Positions 35,368 to 44,416 of a stretch of 64,000 nucleotides of DNA are shown here, in pieces. Source of the stretch: Microbacterium salsuginis (GTDB taxonomy: Bacteria > Actinomycetota > Actinomycetes > Actinomycetales > Microbacteriaceae). Position numbers and translations under genes: made by a program. The DNA lies in the NCBI RefSeq assembly GCF_012524205.1, contig NZ_JABACI010000005.1, positions 434,001 through 498,000 of the forward strand. The letters are read 5' to 3'. A model generated the notes under the pieces. It saw nothing but the letters and a program-made list of their open reading frames with translations. It was not told the origin of the DNA and did not search any database. How positions within the stretch are numbered: position 1 is the stretch's first letter; each line of letters opens with the position of its first letter.

Positions 35368-36297
35368 TCAGCCGATACCCAGTCGAAGCATGAAGATCCC
35401 GGGGAACACCGCGAACAGCACGCTCAACGGCAGAATCAGGAAGACCAGCGGCACCAACATGTAGATCTCTTTGCGGCCTGCCCGCTCGATGAGGCCGCGC
35501 TTGGCGTCCTCGCGCGCATCGAGAGCCTGTGCGTGGAGCACGTGCGCGAGCGGTGCGCCCCGATCGATCGCCGCGACCAGCTGGTCGACCGACCGCGAGA
35601 GCGCCGGAATCTCGAGGCGCGCCGCCATCCGCCCGAGCGACTCCGACAGCGGCGATCCGGTTCCCACGGCGACCACGACGCCGCGCAACTCGGCGGTGAG
35701 CTCACCCGCCCCGACATCTCCGACGCGCCGCAGCGAGTCGAGGATCCCTTCGCCCGCCGAGAGGCACAGTGCGAGGAACTCGAGCACCGTCGGCAGCTCT
35801 TCTTCGATGCGGCCGACTCGCGCCCGCGAGGCGCGGGTGAGCCACGCGTCGCACGCGAACGCACCGCCGACCGCGGCGAGCGGCGGCAGCAGGCCCAAGG
35901 CAGGCGAACCACGGCCCAGCAGCACGAGCCCCACGACCAGCGCCCCGCCCACCGCGAGCCCGACCACCGCCCACGCGAGCTGCCTGCCACGGAAGCGCGC
36001 AGCATCCATCGTCCACCCGGCCCGCTGCAGGCGCCGAGTCACCGCTTCGTCTCCGCCGATCACGCGCGCGAACCGGCGCTGCAGCACCGCCCACGCCAGA
36101 GTCGGGTCGTACCCCGGGCCGGTCGTCACATCGAGCCCGCGCGGATCGGTGACGTCGCGGATGTACGGGGCGATGCGCCGGGCAAGGCTGGGTGCACCCC
36201 AGCGCGGGGCGAGCGAGAGCAGCAGACAGACCCCGACTCCGAGCGCCGTGCCGAGCACGACCGCGTAAGCGACCTCCCCCGCGACGCCGCCGATCAC
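35368..36297 (-). CDS. tadC: Type II secretion F-family protein TadC
   Basis: 309 residues from GTG 36297, which overlaps the tadB stop (GTGA). One N-terminal TM and two central TMs (LAWAVVGLAVGGALVVGLVL) are followed by the T2SF domain (EELPTVLEFLALCLSAGEGI ... LSRSVDQLVAAIDRGAPL), and the C-terminal TM is LVPLVFLILPLSVLFAVFPG. TadB and TadC form the inner-membrane platform for Flp pilus assembly. Confidence 0.9.
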   Translation of the reverse strand: MIGGVAGEVAYAVVLGTALGVGVCLLLSLAPRWGAPSLARRIAPYIRDVTDPRGLDVTTGPGYDPTLAWAVLQRRFARVIGGDEAVTRRLQRAGWTMDAARFRGRQLAWAVVGLAVGGALVVGLVLLGRGSPALGLLPPLAAVGGAFACDAWLTRASRARVGRIEEELPTVLEFLALCLSAGEGILDSLRRVGDVGAGELTAELRGVVVAVGTGSPLSESLGRMAARLEIPALSRSVDQLVAAIDRGAPLAHVLHAQALDAREDAKRGLIERAGRKEIYMLVPLVFLILPLSVLFAVFPGIFMLRLGIG

Positions 36298-37151
36298 CCG
36301 AACCACCGCCGCGGCTCGGGAAGCCGGCCGAGCCGGATCATCACGCGGTAGGCGACGAACGAGACCGCGGCACCGGCGAGGATGAGGACGATGCCCTCGG
36401 GGCTTCCGTACGCCTTCGCGCCTTCGGGGCGCATGGCCAGGAGCGCCAGGATCACCCACGGCGCGGCGACACCGAGCACCGCGGCGCCACGGATCCAGGA
36501 TTGACGCGACTCGACCTCGGCGCGCAGGGCGGCGTCGGCGCGGACGGACGTCGCCAACGCCCGCAACACGGCGGTGAGCTCCGTGCCGCCGACCTGACGA
36601 GCCATGCGCAGCGTCTCCACGATGCGGTCGGCGACCGGATCGGCGAGGTTCGCCTTGAGTCGCTGCGCACTGGAATCGAAGTGGCCCGAGGCCGAGACGT
36701 CGCGTGCGAACGCGGCGAAAGCGGGCCGCAACTCCGCCGGAGCGGAGTCGGCGAGGCTCGCGACGGCGTCGGGGAGCGACATGCCTGCACGCACCGATGC
36801 GATCAGCAGGTCGCACACGTCCGGCCAGAGGGTGCGGCGCGTGCGCAGCAGTCGCGAACGTCGAGCGCGCAGCCATGCGAAGGGCGCGAGTGCGCCGGCT
36901 GCCGCAGCGACCAGGGAGAGGACCGCCACCTGGGTGACGAGCCACGCGGTCGCGGCGGCCACCGCCGCGCAGCAGACGGCGACCACGACCACCGACGTCG
37001 CCGACATGCGTGCCATCCCCGAGTCCTCGAGCAGCCGCGAAAGCCGGCCGGGCTTCGCATCCGATGCGTCGCGCACCACGGACGGCCATAGCCAGGGAGA
37101 CAGCGCGAGCAGGAGACCTGCTGCGAGCACTGCTCCCCAGACGAACGTCAT
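36294..37151 (-). CDS. tadB: Type II secretion F-family protein TadB
   Basis: 285 residues. An N-terminal TM (FVWGAVLAAGLLLAL) and a TM pair (~50-90) precede the T2SF domain (TLWPDVCDLLIASVRAGMSL PDAVASLADS), with C-terminal TMs after it. It overlaps tadA (ATGA, 37148-37151) and tadC, so the three are translationally coupled. Confidence 0.9.
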   Translation of the reverse strand: MTFVWGAVLAAGLLLALSPWLWPSVVRDASDAKPGRLSRLLEDSGMARMSATSVVVVAVCCAAVAAATAWLVTQVAVLSLVAAAAGALAPFAWLRARRSRLLRTRRTLWPDVCDLLIASVRAGMSLPDAVASLADSAPAELRPAFAAFARDVSASGHFDSSAQRLKANLADPVADRIVETLRMARQVGGTELTAVLRALATSVRADAALRAEVESRQSWIRGAAVLGVAAPWVILALLAMRPEGAKAYGSPEGIVLILAGAAVSFVAYRVMIRLGRLPEPRRWFG

Positions 37152-38296
37152 GCTGCGCCCGCTCGGTACAGCGTCCTGGCTGCGATGATGCCGCCGTCCA
37201 CCCCGGCCGGGGCGACGATCTCGACGACGCGGCGAGCGCCGGACGCGTCGCGTTCGCAGTGGACGACGAGATGGACGGATGCCGCGACCGCCGGCAGCAC
37301 GAAGGATGAGTCGATGTTGCGTCCGGCGAGCAGGGGCAGGGCGGCGAGCTTGCTCAGCGCCTCGCGGGCCGAGTTGGCGTGGATGGTCGCCGCGCCCGGC
37401 ACACCGGTGTTGAGTGCCAGCAGGAGGTCGAGCGCCTCGGCGTCGCGGACCTCGCCGACCACGAGACGATCGGGGCGCATGCGGAGTGCTTCTTTGACCA
37501 GGCGCCGCAGCGTCACCTCGCCCGTTCCTTCGAGGCTCGGCTGGCGGCCCTGCAGCGAGACGATGTCGGCGGCGGCCACCGCGAGCTCGAAGGTCTCCTC
37601 GACGGTGACGATCCGGTGCGTGGGCGGGCAGGCCGCGATGAGCGCTCCCAGCAGGGTCGTCTTGCCCGCGTGAGTCGCGCCCGAGACGAGCACCGAGCGG
37701 CCCTGCACCATCGCCTCCTGCAGCAGATGCGCCGCCGACGGATCGAGAGAGCCGGCCGCGACGAGGCGACCGAGGTCGCGGTACGCGGGCAGGAACTTCC
37801 GGACGTTGACGGCCCAGTGGCGCCTGGTGATGTCCGGGATCACCACGTGCAGACGGGAGCCATCAGGCAGCGAGGCGTCTACGAAGGGCTGGCTGAGATC
37901 GACGCGACGGCCGCTGGACTGCAGCATCCTCTCCACGAGATCGCGTACGGCGGTCTCGGTGAGCACGAGCGGCGTGCGCTCCGGCACTCCCCCGCGCGCT
38001 ACGAAGATGCGGTCGGGCGCGTTGATCCACAGTTCCTCGACCGTGGGATCGTCCAGGTAGGCCTGCAGCGGGCCGTATCCGGCGACCGACGCGAGAACGT
38101 CCCGCACGCAGGCGGCCTCGTCGTCGACCGGAGCCAACCCCCTCGCGAGTGCGAAGTCGTTGTGCCTGCGCACTTCGGCGCGGGCGATCTGTGCGGCCAG
38201 ATCGGGGTCCCGCGAGGGATCGGCGCGCTCCGCCCGGAGCCGCTCCCGGACGCGCTCGGCGACGAGCGTCGAGACGGGCGTGGGCGCGAGGGTCAC
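37148..38296 (-). CDS. tadA: Tad pilus assembly ATPase TadA/CpaF
   Basis: 382 residues. The N-terminal helical domain (GYGPLQAYLDDPTVEELWIN) is that of CpaF-type secretion ATPases. Walker A SGATHAGKTT is at 205-214, the Asp box is around VEETFEL, and the His box is GAATIHANSAREAL. It hexamerises under the TadB/TadC platform and powers pilus assembly. No TadZ/Ssd gene precedes it here; the upstream side faces a divergent small membrane-protein gene. Confidence 0.93.
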   Translation of the reverse strand: MTLAPTPVSTLVAERVRERLRAERADPSRDPDLAAQIARAEVRRHNDFALARGLAPVDDEAACVRDVLASVAGYGPLQAYLDDPTVEELWINAPDRIFVARGGVPERTPLVLTETAVRDLVERMLQSSGRRVDLSQPFVDASLPDGSRLHVVIPDITRRHWAVNVRKFLPAYRDLGRLVAAGSLDPSAAHLLQEAMVQGRSVLVSGATHAGKTTLLGALIAACPPTHRIVTVEETFELAVAAADIVSLQGRQPSLEGTGEVTLRRLVKEALRMRPDRLVVGEVRDAEALDLLLALNTGVPGAATIHANSAREALSKLAALPLLAGRNIDSSFVLPAVAASVHLVVHCERDASGARRVVEIVAPAGVDGGIIAARTLYRAGAA

Positions 38297-38335
38297 CGAA
38301 GCATCCTCGCAAGTCGGGGCGGGAGCATCCGGAAG

Positions 38336-38344
38336 TTATCCACA
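38336..38344. promoter_or_regulatory. Perfect DnaA-box 9-mer
   Basis: TTATCCACA, the consensus DnaA box, stands alone between the divergent tadA and the small membrane-protein gene. A single copy may be fortuitous, or may allow DnaA-dependent control. No cluster or AT-rich region indicates an origin. Confidence 0.4.
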
Positions 38345-38395
38345 GATGCGCACGGAGCGGGCGCGAGGCAGGATGGTCTCAGAGACGGAAGGACC

Positions 38396-38611
38396 ATGAT
38401 GAGCAGGACCAAGATGGAGCTCTCTCCCGGTACGAAGGCGGGCCTCGGCGTCGCGGGGATCGTGCAGGTCGTGTTCGCCTTCCTGGCGTTCTGGGACCTT
38501 GCGAACCGCCACCCTGACGACGTGCGCGGGCCGAAGACCGCATGGATCCCGGCGATCCTCATCAACTGGATCGGTCCGGCCAGCTACTTCGTGTTCGGCA
38601 TTCGCCGCTGA
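38396..38611 (+). CDS. Small membrane protein, PLD-nuclease N-terminal-like
   Basis: 71 residues with two TM helices: GLGVAGIVQVVFAFLAFWDL and AWIPAILINWIGPASYFVFG. The pattern W-x-P-x-I-x-I-N-W-I-G-P-x-x-Y-F-x-F-G-R is that of the short PLDc_N (cardiolipin synthase N-terminus-like) proteins. GGAAGGA precedes the double ATG. The function of stand-alone copies is unknown. Confidence 0.75.
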   Translation: MMSRTKMELSPGTKAGLGVAGIVQVVFAFLAFWDLANRHPDDVRGPKTAWIPAILINWIGPASYFVFGIRR

Positions 38612-38661
38612 GACGTGCCCGGCGGCGGGATGTCACATCCTCCCGCTGCGCGGTGTCTCCA

Positions 38662-38678
38662 TGTCGAAGGAATCGACA
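38662..38678. promoter_or_regulatory. Inverted repeat upstream of the flavoprotein
   Basis: TGTCGA-AGGAA-TCGACA: perfect 6-bp arms, 15 bp before the start of the NADH dehydrogenase-like gene and partly preceding its SD. A possible operator; no candidate regulator is adjacent. Confidence 0.4.
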
Positions 38679-38692
38679 CGAAGGAGGCACCC

Positions 38693-39901
38693 ATGCTGGG
38701 CGCAACAGGACACAGGATCGACGTCGTCGTGATCGGCGGCGGTTACGCGGGAGTGATGACGGCCAACCGCCTCACGCAGCGGAGCGATGTGTCGGTGACG
38801 CTCGTGAACCCGCGCGATCGCTTCGTCGAGCGGATTCGGCTGCACCAGCTCGTCGGCGGATCCGACGATGCGGTGATGCCGTTCAACGAGTTGCTGGCGG
38901 GCGAGGTGAAGCTGGTGGTCGACACAGCAACCGCGATCGACCCAGCGCGGCGACGCGTCACCCTCGAGAAGGGCGAACCGCTGTCGTACGACTATCTCGT
39001 CTACGCGGCGGGAAGCTCGAGCGCCTCGCTGCAGGTGCCGGGTGCGGCGGAGTTCGCGCTGCCGATCTCGACCCTGGAGGAGGCCGAGCGCGTCCGCGGG
39101 GTCCTCGCCGGCACCCCGAAGGACTCCCCCGTCGTCGTCGTCGGATCGGGACCCCTCGGTATCGAGACGGCCGCAGAACTGGCCGAGCTCGGTCGTCGCG
39201 TCACGCTCGTATGCGGTCGAATCCTGAGCCCGTACAGCCACCCGAGCGCGCGTCGAACCATCCGCCGCCGCTTGGAGGCCCTGCACGTGGTCCTGCTCGA
39301 GGGCGATGCCGCGACTGCCGCGGCGGTGACGCCCGACGCGGTGGAACTGGCGGACGGGCGCACGGTGACCAGTGCCGTGACGATCTGGACCGCGGGCTTC
39401 GCCGCCGCGGGCCTTGCCCGCCACAGCGGGCTGACTACCGACGCGGAAGGCCGGCTGGTCACCGACGAGACGCTCACCAGCGTCGACGACGACCGCATCG
39501 TCGCGACCGGTGACGCCGCCTCCCCGTCGCACGTGCCGCTGCGCATGAGCTGCCAGGCGGCGCTGCCCCTCGGCTCGCACGCGGCCGACACCGTGCTGAA
39601 CCGCATCTCCGGCGAGGAACCGGCCGGTTTCGACCGCGGCATCGGCGCGATGTGCGTGAGCCTCGGGCGGGACTACGGCATCTTCCAGTTCGCGCGGTTC
39701 GACGACACGGCCATCCGCCTGCACGTGCCCGGGCGCCTGGGCGCGCTCCTCAAGGAGGAGGCCTGCAAGAGCCCGATCTCGCAGATCAAGACGGAGGCGC
39801 GCAAGCCGGGCGCGCACCGGTGGCTCGTCAAGGACACGCGACGCGCCGAGCGGGTGCGCGCGGCACTCGCGGCGGAGGGGAACACGGTTCTCTCGCGCTG
39901 A
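38693..39901 (+). CDS. NAD(P)/FAD-dependent oxidoreductase (NDH-2-like)
   Basis: 402 residues. FAD-binding Rossmann VVVIGGGYAGVMTAN is at ~10-24, NAD-binding VVVVGSGPLGIETAAELAEL at ~145-165, and the second FAD contact DDRIVATGDAASP at ~265-278. The pattern matches type II NADH dehydrogenase-like pyridine nucleotide disulfide oxidoreductases without the redox CxxxxC. No C-terminal amphipathic membrane anchor is evident, so the electron acceptor is open. GAAGGAGG is the SD. A hairpin follows. Confidence 0.85.
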   Translation: MLGATGHRIDVVVIGGGYAGVMTANRLTQRSDVSVTLVNPRDRFVERIRLHQLVGGSDDAVMPFNELLAGEVKLVVDTATAIDPARRRVTLEKGEPLSYDYLVYAAGSSSASLQVPGAAEFALPISTLEEAERVRGVLAGTPKDSPVVVVGSGPLGIETAAELAELGRRVTLVCGRILSPYSHPSARRTIRRRLEALHVVLLEGDAATAAAVTPDAVELADGRTVTSAVTIWTAGFAAAGLARHSGLTTDAEGRLVTDETLTSVDDDRIVATGDAASPSHVPLRMSCQAALPLGSHAADTVLNRISGEEPAGFDRGIGAMCVSLGRDYGIFQFARFDDTAIRLHVPGRLGALLKEEACKSPISQIKTEARKPGAHRWLVKDTRRAERVRAALAAEGNTVLSR

Positions 39902-39916
39902 CCAGTGCACGAATAC

Positions 39917-39942
39917 GGGGGTCGGCCCCACAGCCGACCCCC
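39917..39942 (+). terminator. Hairpin terminator
   Basis: GGGGGTCGGC, 6-nt loop, GCCGACCCCC: a perfect 10-bp stem 16 bp after the flavoprotein stop and 28 bp before tRNA-Leu. Confidence 0.85.
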
Positions 39943-39969
39943 AGCGGCGTCAGTAGACTGATCCCACTC

Positions 39970-40051
39970 GCGGGAGTGGTGGAATTGGCAGACACGCAGG
40001 ATTTAGGTTCCTGTGCCTCCGGGCGTGTGGGTTCAAGTCCCACCTTCCGCA
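39970..40051 (+). tRNA. tRNA-Leu (anticodon UAG)
   Basis: 82 nt before CCA addition. The acceptor stem GCGGGAG/CTTCCGC allows one G-U pair. The D-loop contains TGGAATTGGCAGAC, the anticodon arm is CAGGA-TTTAGGT-TCCTG (anticodon TAG), the long variable arm is of class II, and the T-arm is GTGGGTTCAAGTCCCAC. CCA is not encoded. TAGACT at about 39953-39958 is the likely -10 box. It decodes CUA and CUN codons. Confidence 0.95.
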
Positions 40052-40099
40052 CGCGGACGTTCGCAGACCGCCGACACCTCGACCGACGGGAATCCCACC

Positions 40100-40879
40100 G
40101 TGCACGCAGTTCCTACCGCCCTGATCCCCTGGCTCGATCCGGCCGCGATCATCGCATGGGCAGGCCCGTGGGCCCTCGTCGTGGTCTGCTTCATCGTATT
40201 CGCCGAGACGGGCCTGCTCGTCGGCTTCCTGCTGCCCGGTGACACCCTCCTGGTCATCGCGGGACTGCTGTCGCACTCCACCGCGGCGGCGCCGAACGGC
40301 GTCTTCGGAATCAGCGTGTGGTGGGTGGCGCTCCTCATCGGGCTCGCCGCGTTCGTCGGCGGGGAGGTCGGCTATCTCATCGGCCACAAGGCCGGTCCCG
40401 CGGTCTTCGAACGCAAAGAGAGCGGTCTGTTCAGCGTCAAGAACGTCGAGCGCACCAACGCGTTCTTCGAGCGCTTCGGCGGCCTGACGATCATCCTCGC
40501 CCGCTTCGTGCCGATCGTCCGCACCTTCGCGCCGGTCGCGGCGGGCGTCGGCCACATGCACAAGGGCAAGTACACGCTCTACAACCTCATCGGGGCCGTG
40601 CTGTGGGGCTTCGGCCTCACGATGTTCGGCTACGCCATCGGCTTCATCCCGTTCGTGCGTGACCTCGTCACCGAGTACATCGACATCATTCTGCTGATCG
40701 CCGTCGGCGGCACCGCCCTGGTCACGCTGTGGCACTACCTTCGCGAGCGCAGCAAGGCCAAGAAGGCCGCCGCAGCCGGCAAGGACGTCGTCACCGACGA
40801 GGCCGAGGCCGAGGCACTCGTCCTCGACCCCGAGGTCTTCGAGCGCGGGCCCGAGCACGGCGAGGCCCCGAAGGGCTGA
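40100..40879 (+). CDS. DedA family membrane protein
   Basis: 259 residues from GTG 40100. FAETGLLVGFLLPGDTLLVI is the DedA signature E-x-G-x-x-x-x-F-L-P-G-[DE], and FERFGGLTIILARFVPIVRT contains the F-x-R-x-x-P-x-x-R motif. Five to six TM helices and a charged cytoplasmic tail are present. DedA proteins act in lipid carrier (undecaprenyl phosphate) recycling and proton-dependent homeostasis. It lies 48 bp after tRNA-Leu. Confidence 0.92.
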   Translation: MHAVPTALIPWLDPAAIIAWAGPWALVVVCFIVFAETGLLVGFLLPGDTLLVIAGLLSHSTAAAPNGVFGISVWWVALLIGLAAFVGGEVGYLIGHKAGPAVFERKESGLFSVKNVERTNAFFERFGGLTIILARFVPIVRTFAPVAAGVGHMHKGKYTLYNLIGAVLWGFGLTMFGYAIGFIPFVRDLVTEYIDIILLIAVGGTALVTLWHYLRERSKAKKAAAAGKDVVTDEAEAEALVLDPEVFERGPEHGEAPKG

Positions 40880-40906
40880 ACCGGGACCCGGAGTCGGGTC
40901 GTCGCG

Positions 40907-41845
40907 TCAGGAAGCCTTCTTCTTGGCTGCCGGCTTCTTCTCGGCGGTCTTCTTGGCCGCCGGCTTCTTGGCCGACGAGCCGGACGCCTTGCTCTCGGAT
41001 TTCGCGGAGCCCCCGGCATCCTTCTTCGTGGACTCCTTCGAGTCCGAGCCGCCGCGCGCCGCGCGTGACTTCTCGACGCTCGCCCGCAGAGCCGCCATGA
41101 GGTCGATGACCTCGCCGCCGGTCTCCTCCTCCTCGTGGTCGCCGAAGGTCTCGGCGGTGTCGACGGCGTCGCCCTTCTCGAGCTTCGCCTCGATCAGCGT
41201 GCGGAGCTCGGCCTGGTATTCGTCGGTGAACTCCTCGGGATCGAAGTCGCTGGCGAAGCTCTCGACGAGGGATGCCGACAATTCGAGCTCTTTCGCAGAG
41301 ATGCGCACCGACTCGTCCAGGGCCGGGAACGCCGCCTCGCGCACCTCATCGGCCCACAGCAGCGTCTGCAGCACCAGCACGTCACCGCGGACCCGCAGCG
41401 CGGCCAGGCGCGTCTTCTGCCTCAGCGAGAAGCGGACGATCGCGGTCCGGTCGGTCTGCTCCAGCGTCTTGCGCAGGAGCACGTACGCCTTGGGCGACGC
41501 CGAGTCGGGCTCGAGGTAGTACGCGCGATCGAGCGTCAGCAGATCGATTTGGTCGCTCGGCACGAACTCCACGACGTCGATCTCACGACTCTTCTCGGCC
41601 GGGAGCGACGCGAGGTCGTCCTTGGTGAGCACGACGGTCTTCTCGCCGTCGTCGTACGCCTTGTCGATGTCGGAGTACGGCACCACCTCGCCGTCGATCT
41701 CGCACACGCGCTGATAGCGGATGCGTCCGCCGTCCTTGTTGTGCACTTGATGCAGCGAGACATCGTGGTCTTCGGTCGCGGAGTACACCTTGACCGGCAC
41801 GTTCACGAGCCCGAACGTCAGTGCACCCTTCCAGATCGCCCTCAT
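40907..41845 (-). CDS. ku: Non-homologous end-joining protein Ku
   Basis: 312 residues. MRAIWKGALTFGLVNVPVKV is the canonical start of bacterial Ku, and the core beta-barrel runs to ~255. The C-terminal extension (KKPAAKKTAEKKPAAKKKAS) is a lysine-rich DNA-binding tail as in actinobacterial Ku. It threads onto double-strand ends and recruits LigD. It is divergent from ligD with 46 bp between the starts, so the pair shares a promoter region. ATG 41845 is chosen over the upstream frame at 41869. Confidence 0.97.
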   Translation of the reverse strand: MRAIWKGALTFGLVNVPVKVYSATEDHDVSLHQVHNKDGGRIRYQRVCEIDGEVVPYSDIDKAYDDGEKTVVLTKDDLASLPAEKSREIDVVEFVPSDQIDLLTLDRAYYLEPDSASPKAYVLLRKTLEQTDRTAIVRFSLRQKTRLAALRVRGDVLVLQTLLWADEVREAAFPALDESVRISAKELELSASLVESFASDFDPEEFTDEYQAELRTLIEAKLEKGDAVDTAETFGDHEEEETGGEVIDLMAALRASVEKSRAARGGSDSKESTKKDAGGSAKSESKASGSSAKKPAAKKTAEKKPAAKKKAS

Positions 41846-41891
41846 CCCACAAGTACACACCGGTAACACCGGTCACGGCTACCCTGAACCC

Positions 41892-44405
41892 ATGCCCGGC
41901 GGAGAGCAACTGGTGCGGATCGGCGGAAGGCGACTGCGTATCACCAACCTCGACAAGGTGCTCTACCCCGAGACGGGCACCACCAAAGGCGAGGTGATCG
42001 ACTACTACACGCGCATCGCCGAGGTCATGATCCCGCACGTGGTCGGGCGCCCGGTCACCCGCAAACGGTGGCCAGACGGCGTCGGCACCGAGGACGATCC
42101 CGGCATGGTCTTCTTCGCAAAGGACCTCGAGCGGGGCGCACCCTCCTGGGTGAGACGGATGCCGATCCCCCACTCGACCGGACCGAAGGACTATCCGCTC
42201 GTGGGCGACGTGCCCACGCTGGTGTACCTGGCGCAGGTCGCGAGCCTCGAGCTGCACGTGCCGCAGTGGCGCTTCGCTCCGGACGGCGCACGCGGTGATG
42301 CCGATCGTCTCGTGCTCGACCTCGACCCGGGCCCCGGCGTCGGCCTGGCCGAATGCGCCACGGTCGCCGGCTGGGCACGGACGATCCTGGAAGGCATGGG
42401 CCTCGAGCCCTACCCGGTGACCAGCGGGAGCAAGGGGATCCACCTCTACGCGGCACTGCCGCCCGGGCAGTCGAGCGAGCAGGCGTCGGCCCTGGCCAAC
42501 GAGCTCGCCCGCGCGATCGAGGCGGATCATCCCGACCTCGTGGTCAGCAGCATGAAGAAGTCCGAGCGACGCGGCAAGGTACTGATCGACTGGAGCCAGA
42601 ACAACGGCTCTAAGACGACGATCGCGCCGTACTCTCTGCGCGGGCGCATGCATCCCACGGTCGCCGCTCCACGCACGTGGGAAGAGCTGGACGACCCCGA
42701 CCTGCGCCACCTCGACTTCACCGAGGTGCTCGAGCGCATCGACGAGATCGGCGACCCGATGGCGCCGCTGGGCTTCCACGCCGGCGGTCGCGAAGCCGAG
42801 ACCGGCCCGCTCGCGCCCTACATCGCCAAGCGCAGCGCCGACCGCACCCCCGAGCCGGTGCCGCGCAATCCGCTCGGGGCGGCCCCTACGGACGACAAGC
42901 CGCAGTTCGTCATCCAGGAGCATCACGCCACGCGGCTGCACTGGGACTTCCGCCTGGAGCGCGACGGCGTGCTGGTCAGCTGGGCGGTGCCCCGGGGCGT
43001 GCCGCACTCGTACAAGCGCAACAACCTCGCCGTGCAGACCGAGGACCACCCGATGGAGTACGCCACGTTCGAGGGCACGATCCCCGCCGGCGAGTACGGC
43101 GGCGGCACGGTGACCATCTGGGACGACGGCCGGTACGACCTCGAGAAGTGGCGCGATGACGAGATCATCGCGACGCTCGAAGGTCGACCGGGAGGTCCGC
43201 TCGGACGCGTCCGGCTGGCCCTCATCCGCACCGAGGGCGACGGTGAGAAGTCCAGCTGGCTGCTGCATCGGATGAAGACGGATGCCGACGGCCGGCCGCA
43301 GCCGGACGGCATCCCCGTCGAGCCCAGCCCGCAGGCCGACGAGCCTCGGCCCGCGGCATCCGCCCGCCGCTCCCCACCCGGGCCGGCACCGCGCACCGAC
43401 GTCGCACCTTCCGCCGCTGCCGCTCCACCTGCGGACGCCCTCCGGCCGATGCTGGCGACGTCCGCGACCCCGGCCGCGGCCCGCCAGTCGGCGCAGCGAT
43501 GGGGCGAGCCGTCGTGGGTCGAGATGAAGTGGGACGGCATCCGCGCCGTCGGCTCGTGGGACGGCTCGCGACTGCGCCTCTACGCGCGCAGCGGCAACGA
43601 GATCACCCACCGCTACCCCGAGCTGACGGCGGTCGACGCCGGCCTGGGCGACGAGCCGGCGGTGGTGGACGGCGAGCTCGTGGCGCTGGAACCGGACGGA
43701 CGGCCGAGCTTTCCGTTGCTGCAGACCCGGATGAACCTCGAGCGGGCCGGCGACATCGCCCGCGAGGCGCGCCGCACGCCCGTGCGCTACTACCTGTTCG
43801 ACGTGCTCTCGCACGACGGGGACGACCTGGCCGTCCTGCCGTTGCGGGAGCGACGGGACGTGCTCGAAGCGATCGCGGACGACACCGTCGACGCGATCGC
43901 GGTTCCGCCGGTGTTCGACGACGTCGATGCGGCGCTCGGTGTCAGCCGGCAGCTGCGACTGGAGGGCATCGTCGTGAAGGATCCGGCGTCGCGGTACCTC
44001 CGGGCAGGCAGATCGGAGTCCTGGCTCAAGGTGAAGATCACGCACACCCAGGAGGTGGTGATCGCCGGCATCCGTCCCGGCAAGGGCGGACGCAGCGGCA
44101 CGTTCGGCTCGCTGCTGCTGGGCATTCCGGGGGCTGACGGGCTGCAGTACGCGGGCCGCGTCGGCACCGGATTCAGCGACTCGATGCTCGCCACGCTGCT
44201 GCAGAAGCTCACTCCCCTGCGCACCGACGAGAGCCCCCTCGTCGGCGTGCCGCCGCTCGACGCCCGAGACGCGCTCTGGGTGCGGCCCGAACTCGTCGGC
44301 GAGGTCGAGTACGGCGAGTTCACGCCGGGCGGCATCCTCCGCCACCCGCGGTGGCGGGGTCTGCGTCCCGACAAGTCACCGGCAGAGGTGCGACGCGAGA
44401 ACTGA
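41892..44405 (+). CDS. ligD: Multifunctional ATP-dependent DNA ligase LigD
   Basis: 837 residues with domain order Pol-PE-Lig as in mycobacteria. The primase-polymerase domain (~10-290) has RLVLDLDPGPGV with the metal Asp pair and GSKGIHLYA. The 3'-phosphoesterase (~335-480) has FVIQEHHATRLHWDFRLE and GTIPAGEYGGG. A Pro/Ala linker is followed by the ligase domain (~515-837) with adenylation motif EMKWDGIRA (Lys ~546). It repairs double-strand breaks with Ku. TACCCT ends 6 nt before the ATG, indicating a leaderless mRNA. Confidence 0.96.
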   Translation: MPGGEQLVRIGGRRLRITNLDKVLYPETGTTKGEVIDYYTRIAEVMIPHVVGRPVTRKRWPDGVGTEDDPGMVFFAKDLERGAPSWVRRMPIPHSTGPKDYPLVGDVPTLVYLAQVASLELHVPQWRFAPDGARGDADRLVLDLDPGPGVGLAECATVAGWARTILEGMGLEPYPVTSGSKGIHLYAALPPGQSSEQASALANELARAIEADHPDLVVSSMKKSERRGKVLIDWSQNNGSKTTIAPYSLRGRMHPTVAAPRTWEELDDPDLRHLDFTEVLERIDEIGDPMAPLGFHAGGREAETGPLAPYIAKRSADRTPEPVPRNPLGAAPTDDKPQFVIQEHHATRLHWDFRLERDGVLVSWAVPRGVPHSYKRNNLAVQTEDHPMEYATFEGTIPAGEYGGGTVTIWDDGRYDLEKWRDDEIIATLEGRPGGPLGRVRLALIRTEGDGEKSSWLLHRMKTDADGRPQPDGIPVEPSPQADEPRPAASARRSPPGPAPRTDVAPSAAAAPPADALRPMLATSATPAAARQSAQRWGEPSWVEMKWDGIRAVGSWDGSRLRLYARSGNEITHRYPELTAVDAGLGDEPAVVDGELVALEPDGRPSFPLLQTRMNLERAGDIAREARRTPVRYYLFDVLSHDGDDLAVLPLRERRDVLEAIADDTVDAIAVPPVFDDVDAALGVSRQLRLEGIVVKDPASRYLRAGRSESWLKVKITHTQEVVIAGIRPGKGGRSGTFGSLLLGIPGADGLQYAGRVGTGFSDSMLATLLQKLTPLRTDESPLVGVPPLDARDALWVRPELVGEVEYGEFTPGGILRHPRWRGLRPDKSPAEVRREN

Positions 44406-44416
44406 GGCCCGCGGGG

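Noticed and set aside
38336-38344. Replication origin
   Set aside because: Only one DnaA box, and no dnaA/dnaN genes, AT-rich element or box cluster.
37379-38395. A long plus-strand open frame opposite tadA
   Set aside because: tadA has complete Walker and His-box motifs on the other strand. Only the 3' end from 38396 is a real small gene.
41583-44345. A 920-codon open frame on the minus strand opposite ligD and ku
   Set aside because: It is the antisense shadow of high-GC coding sequence: no domain, no SD, Arg/His/Gly-rich composition, while the plus strand encodes all three LigD domains.
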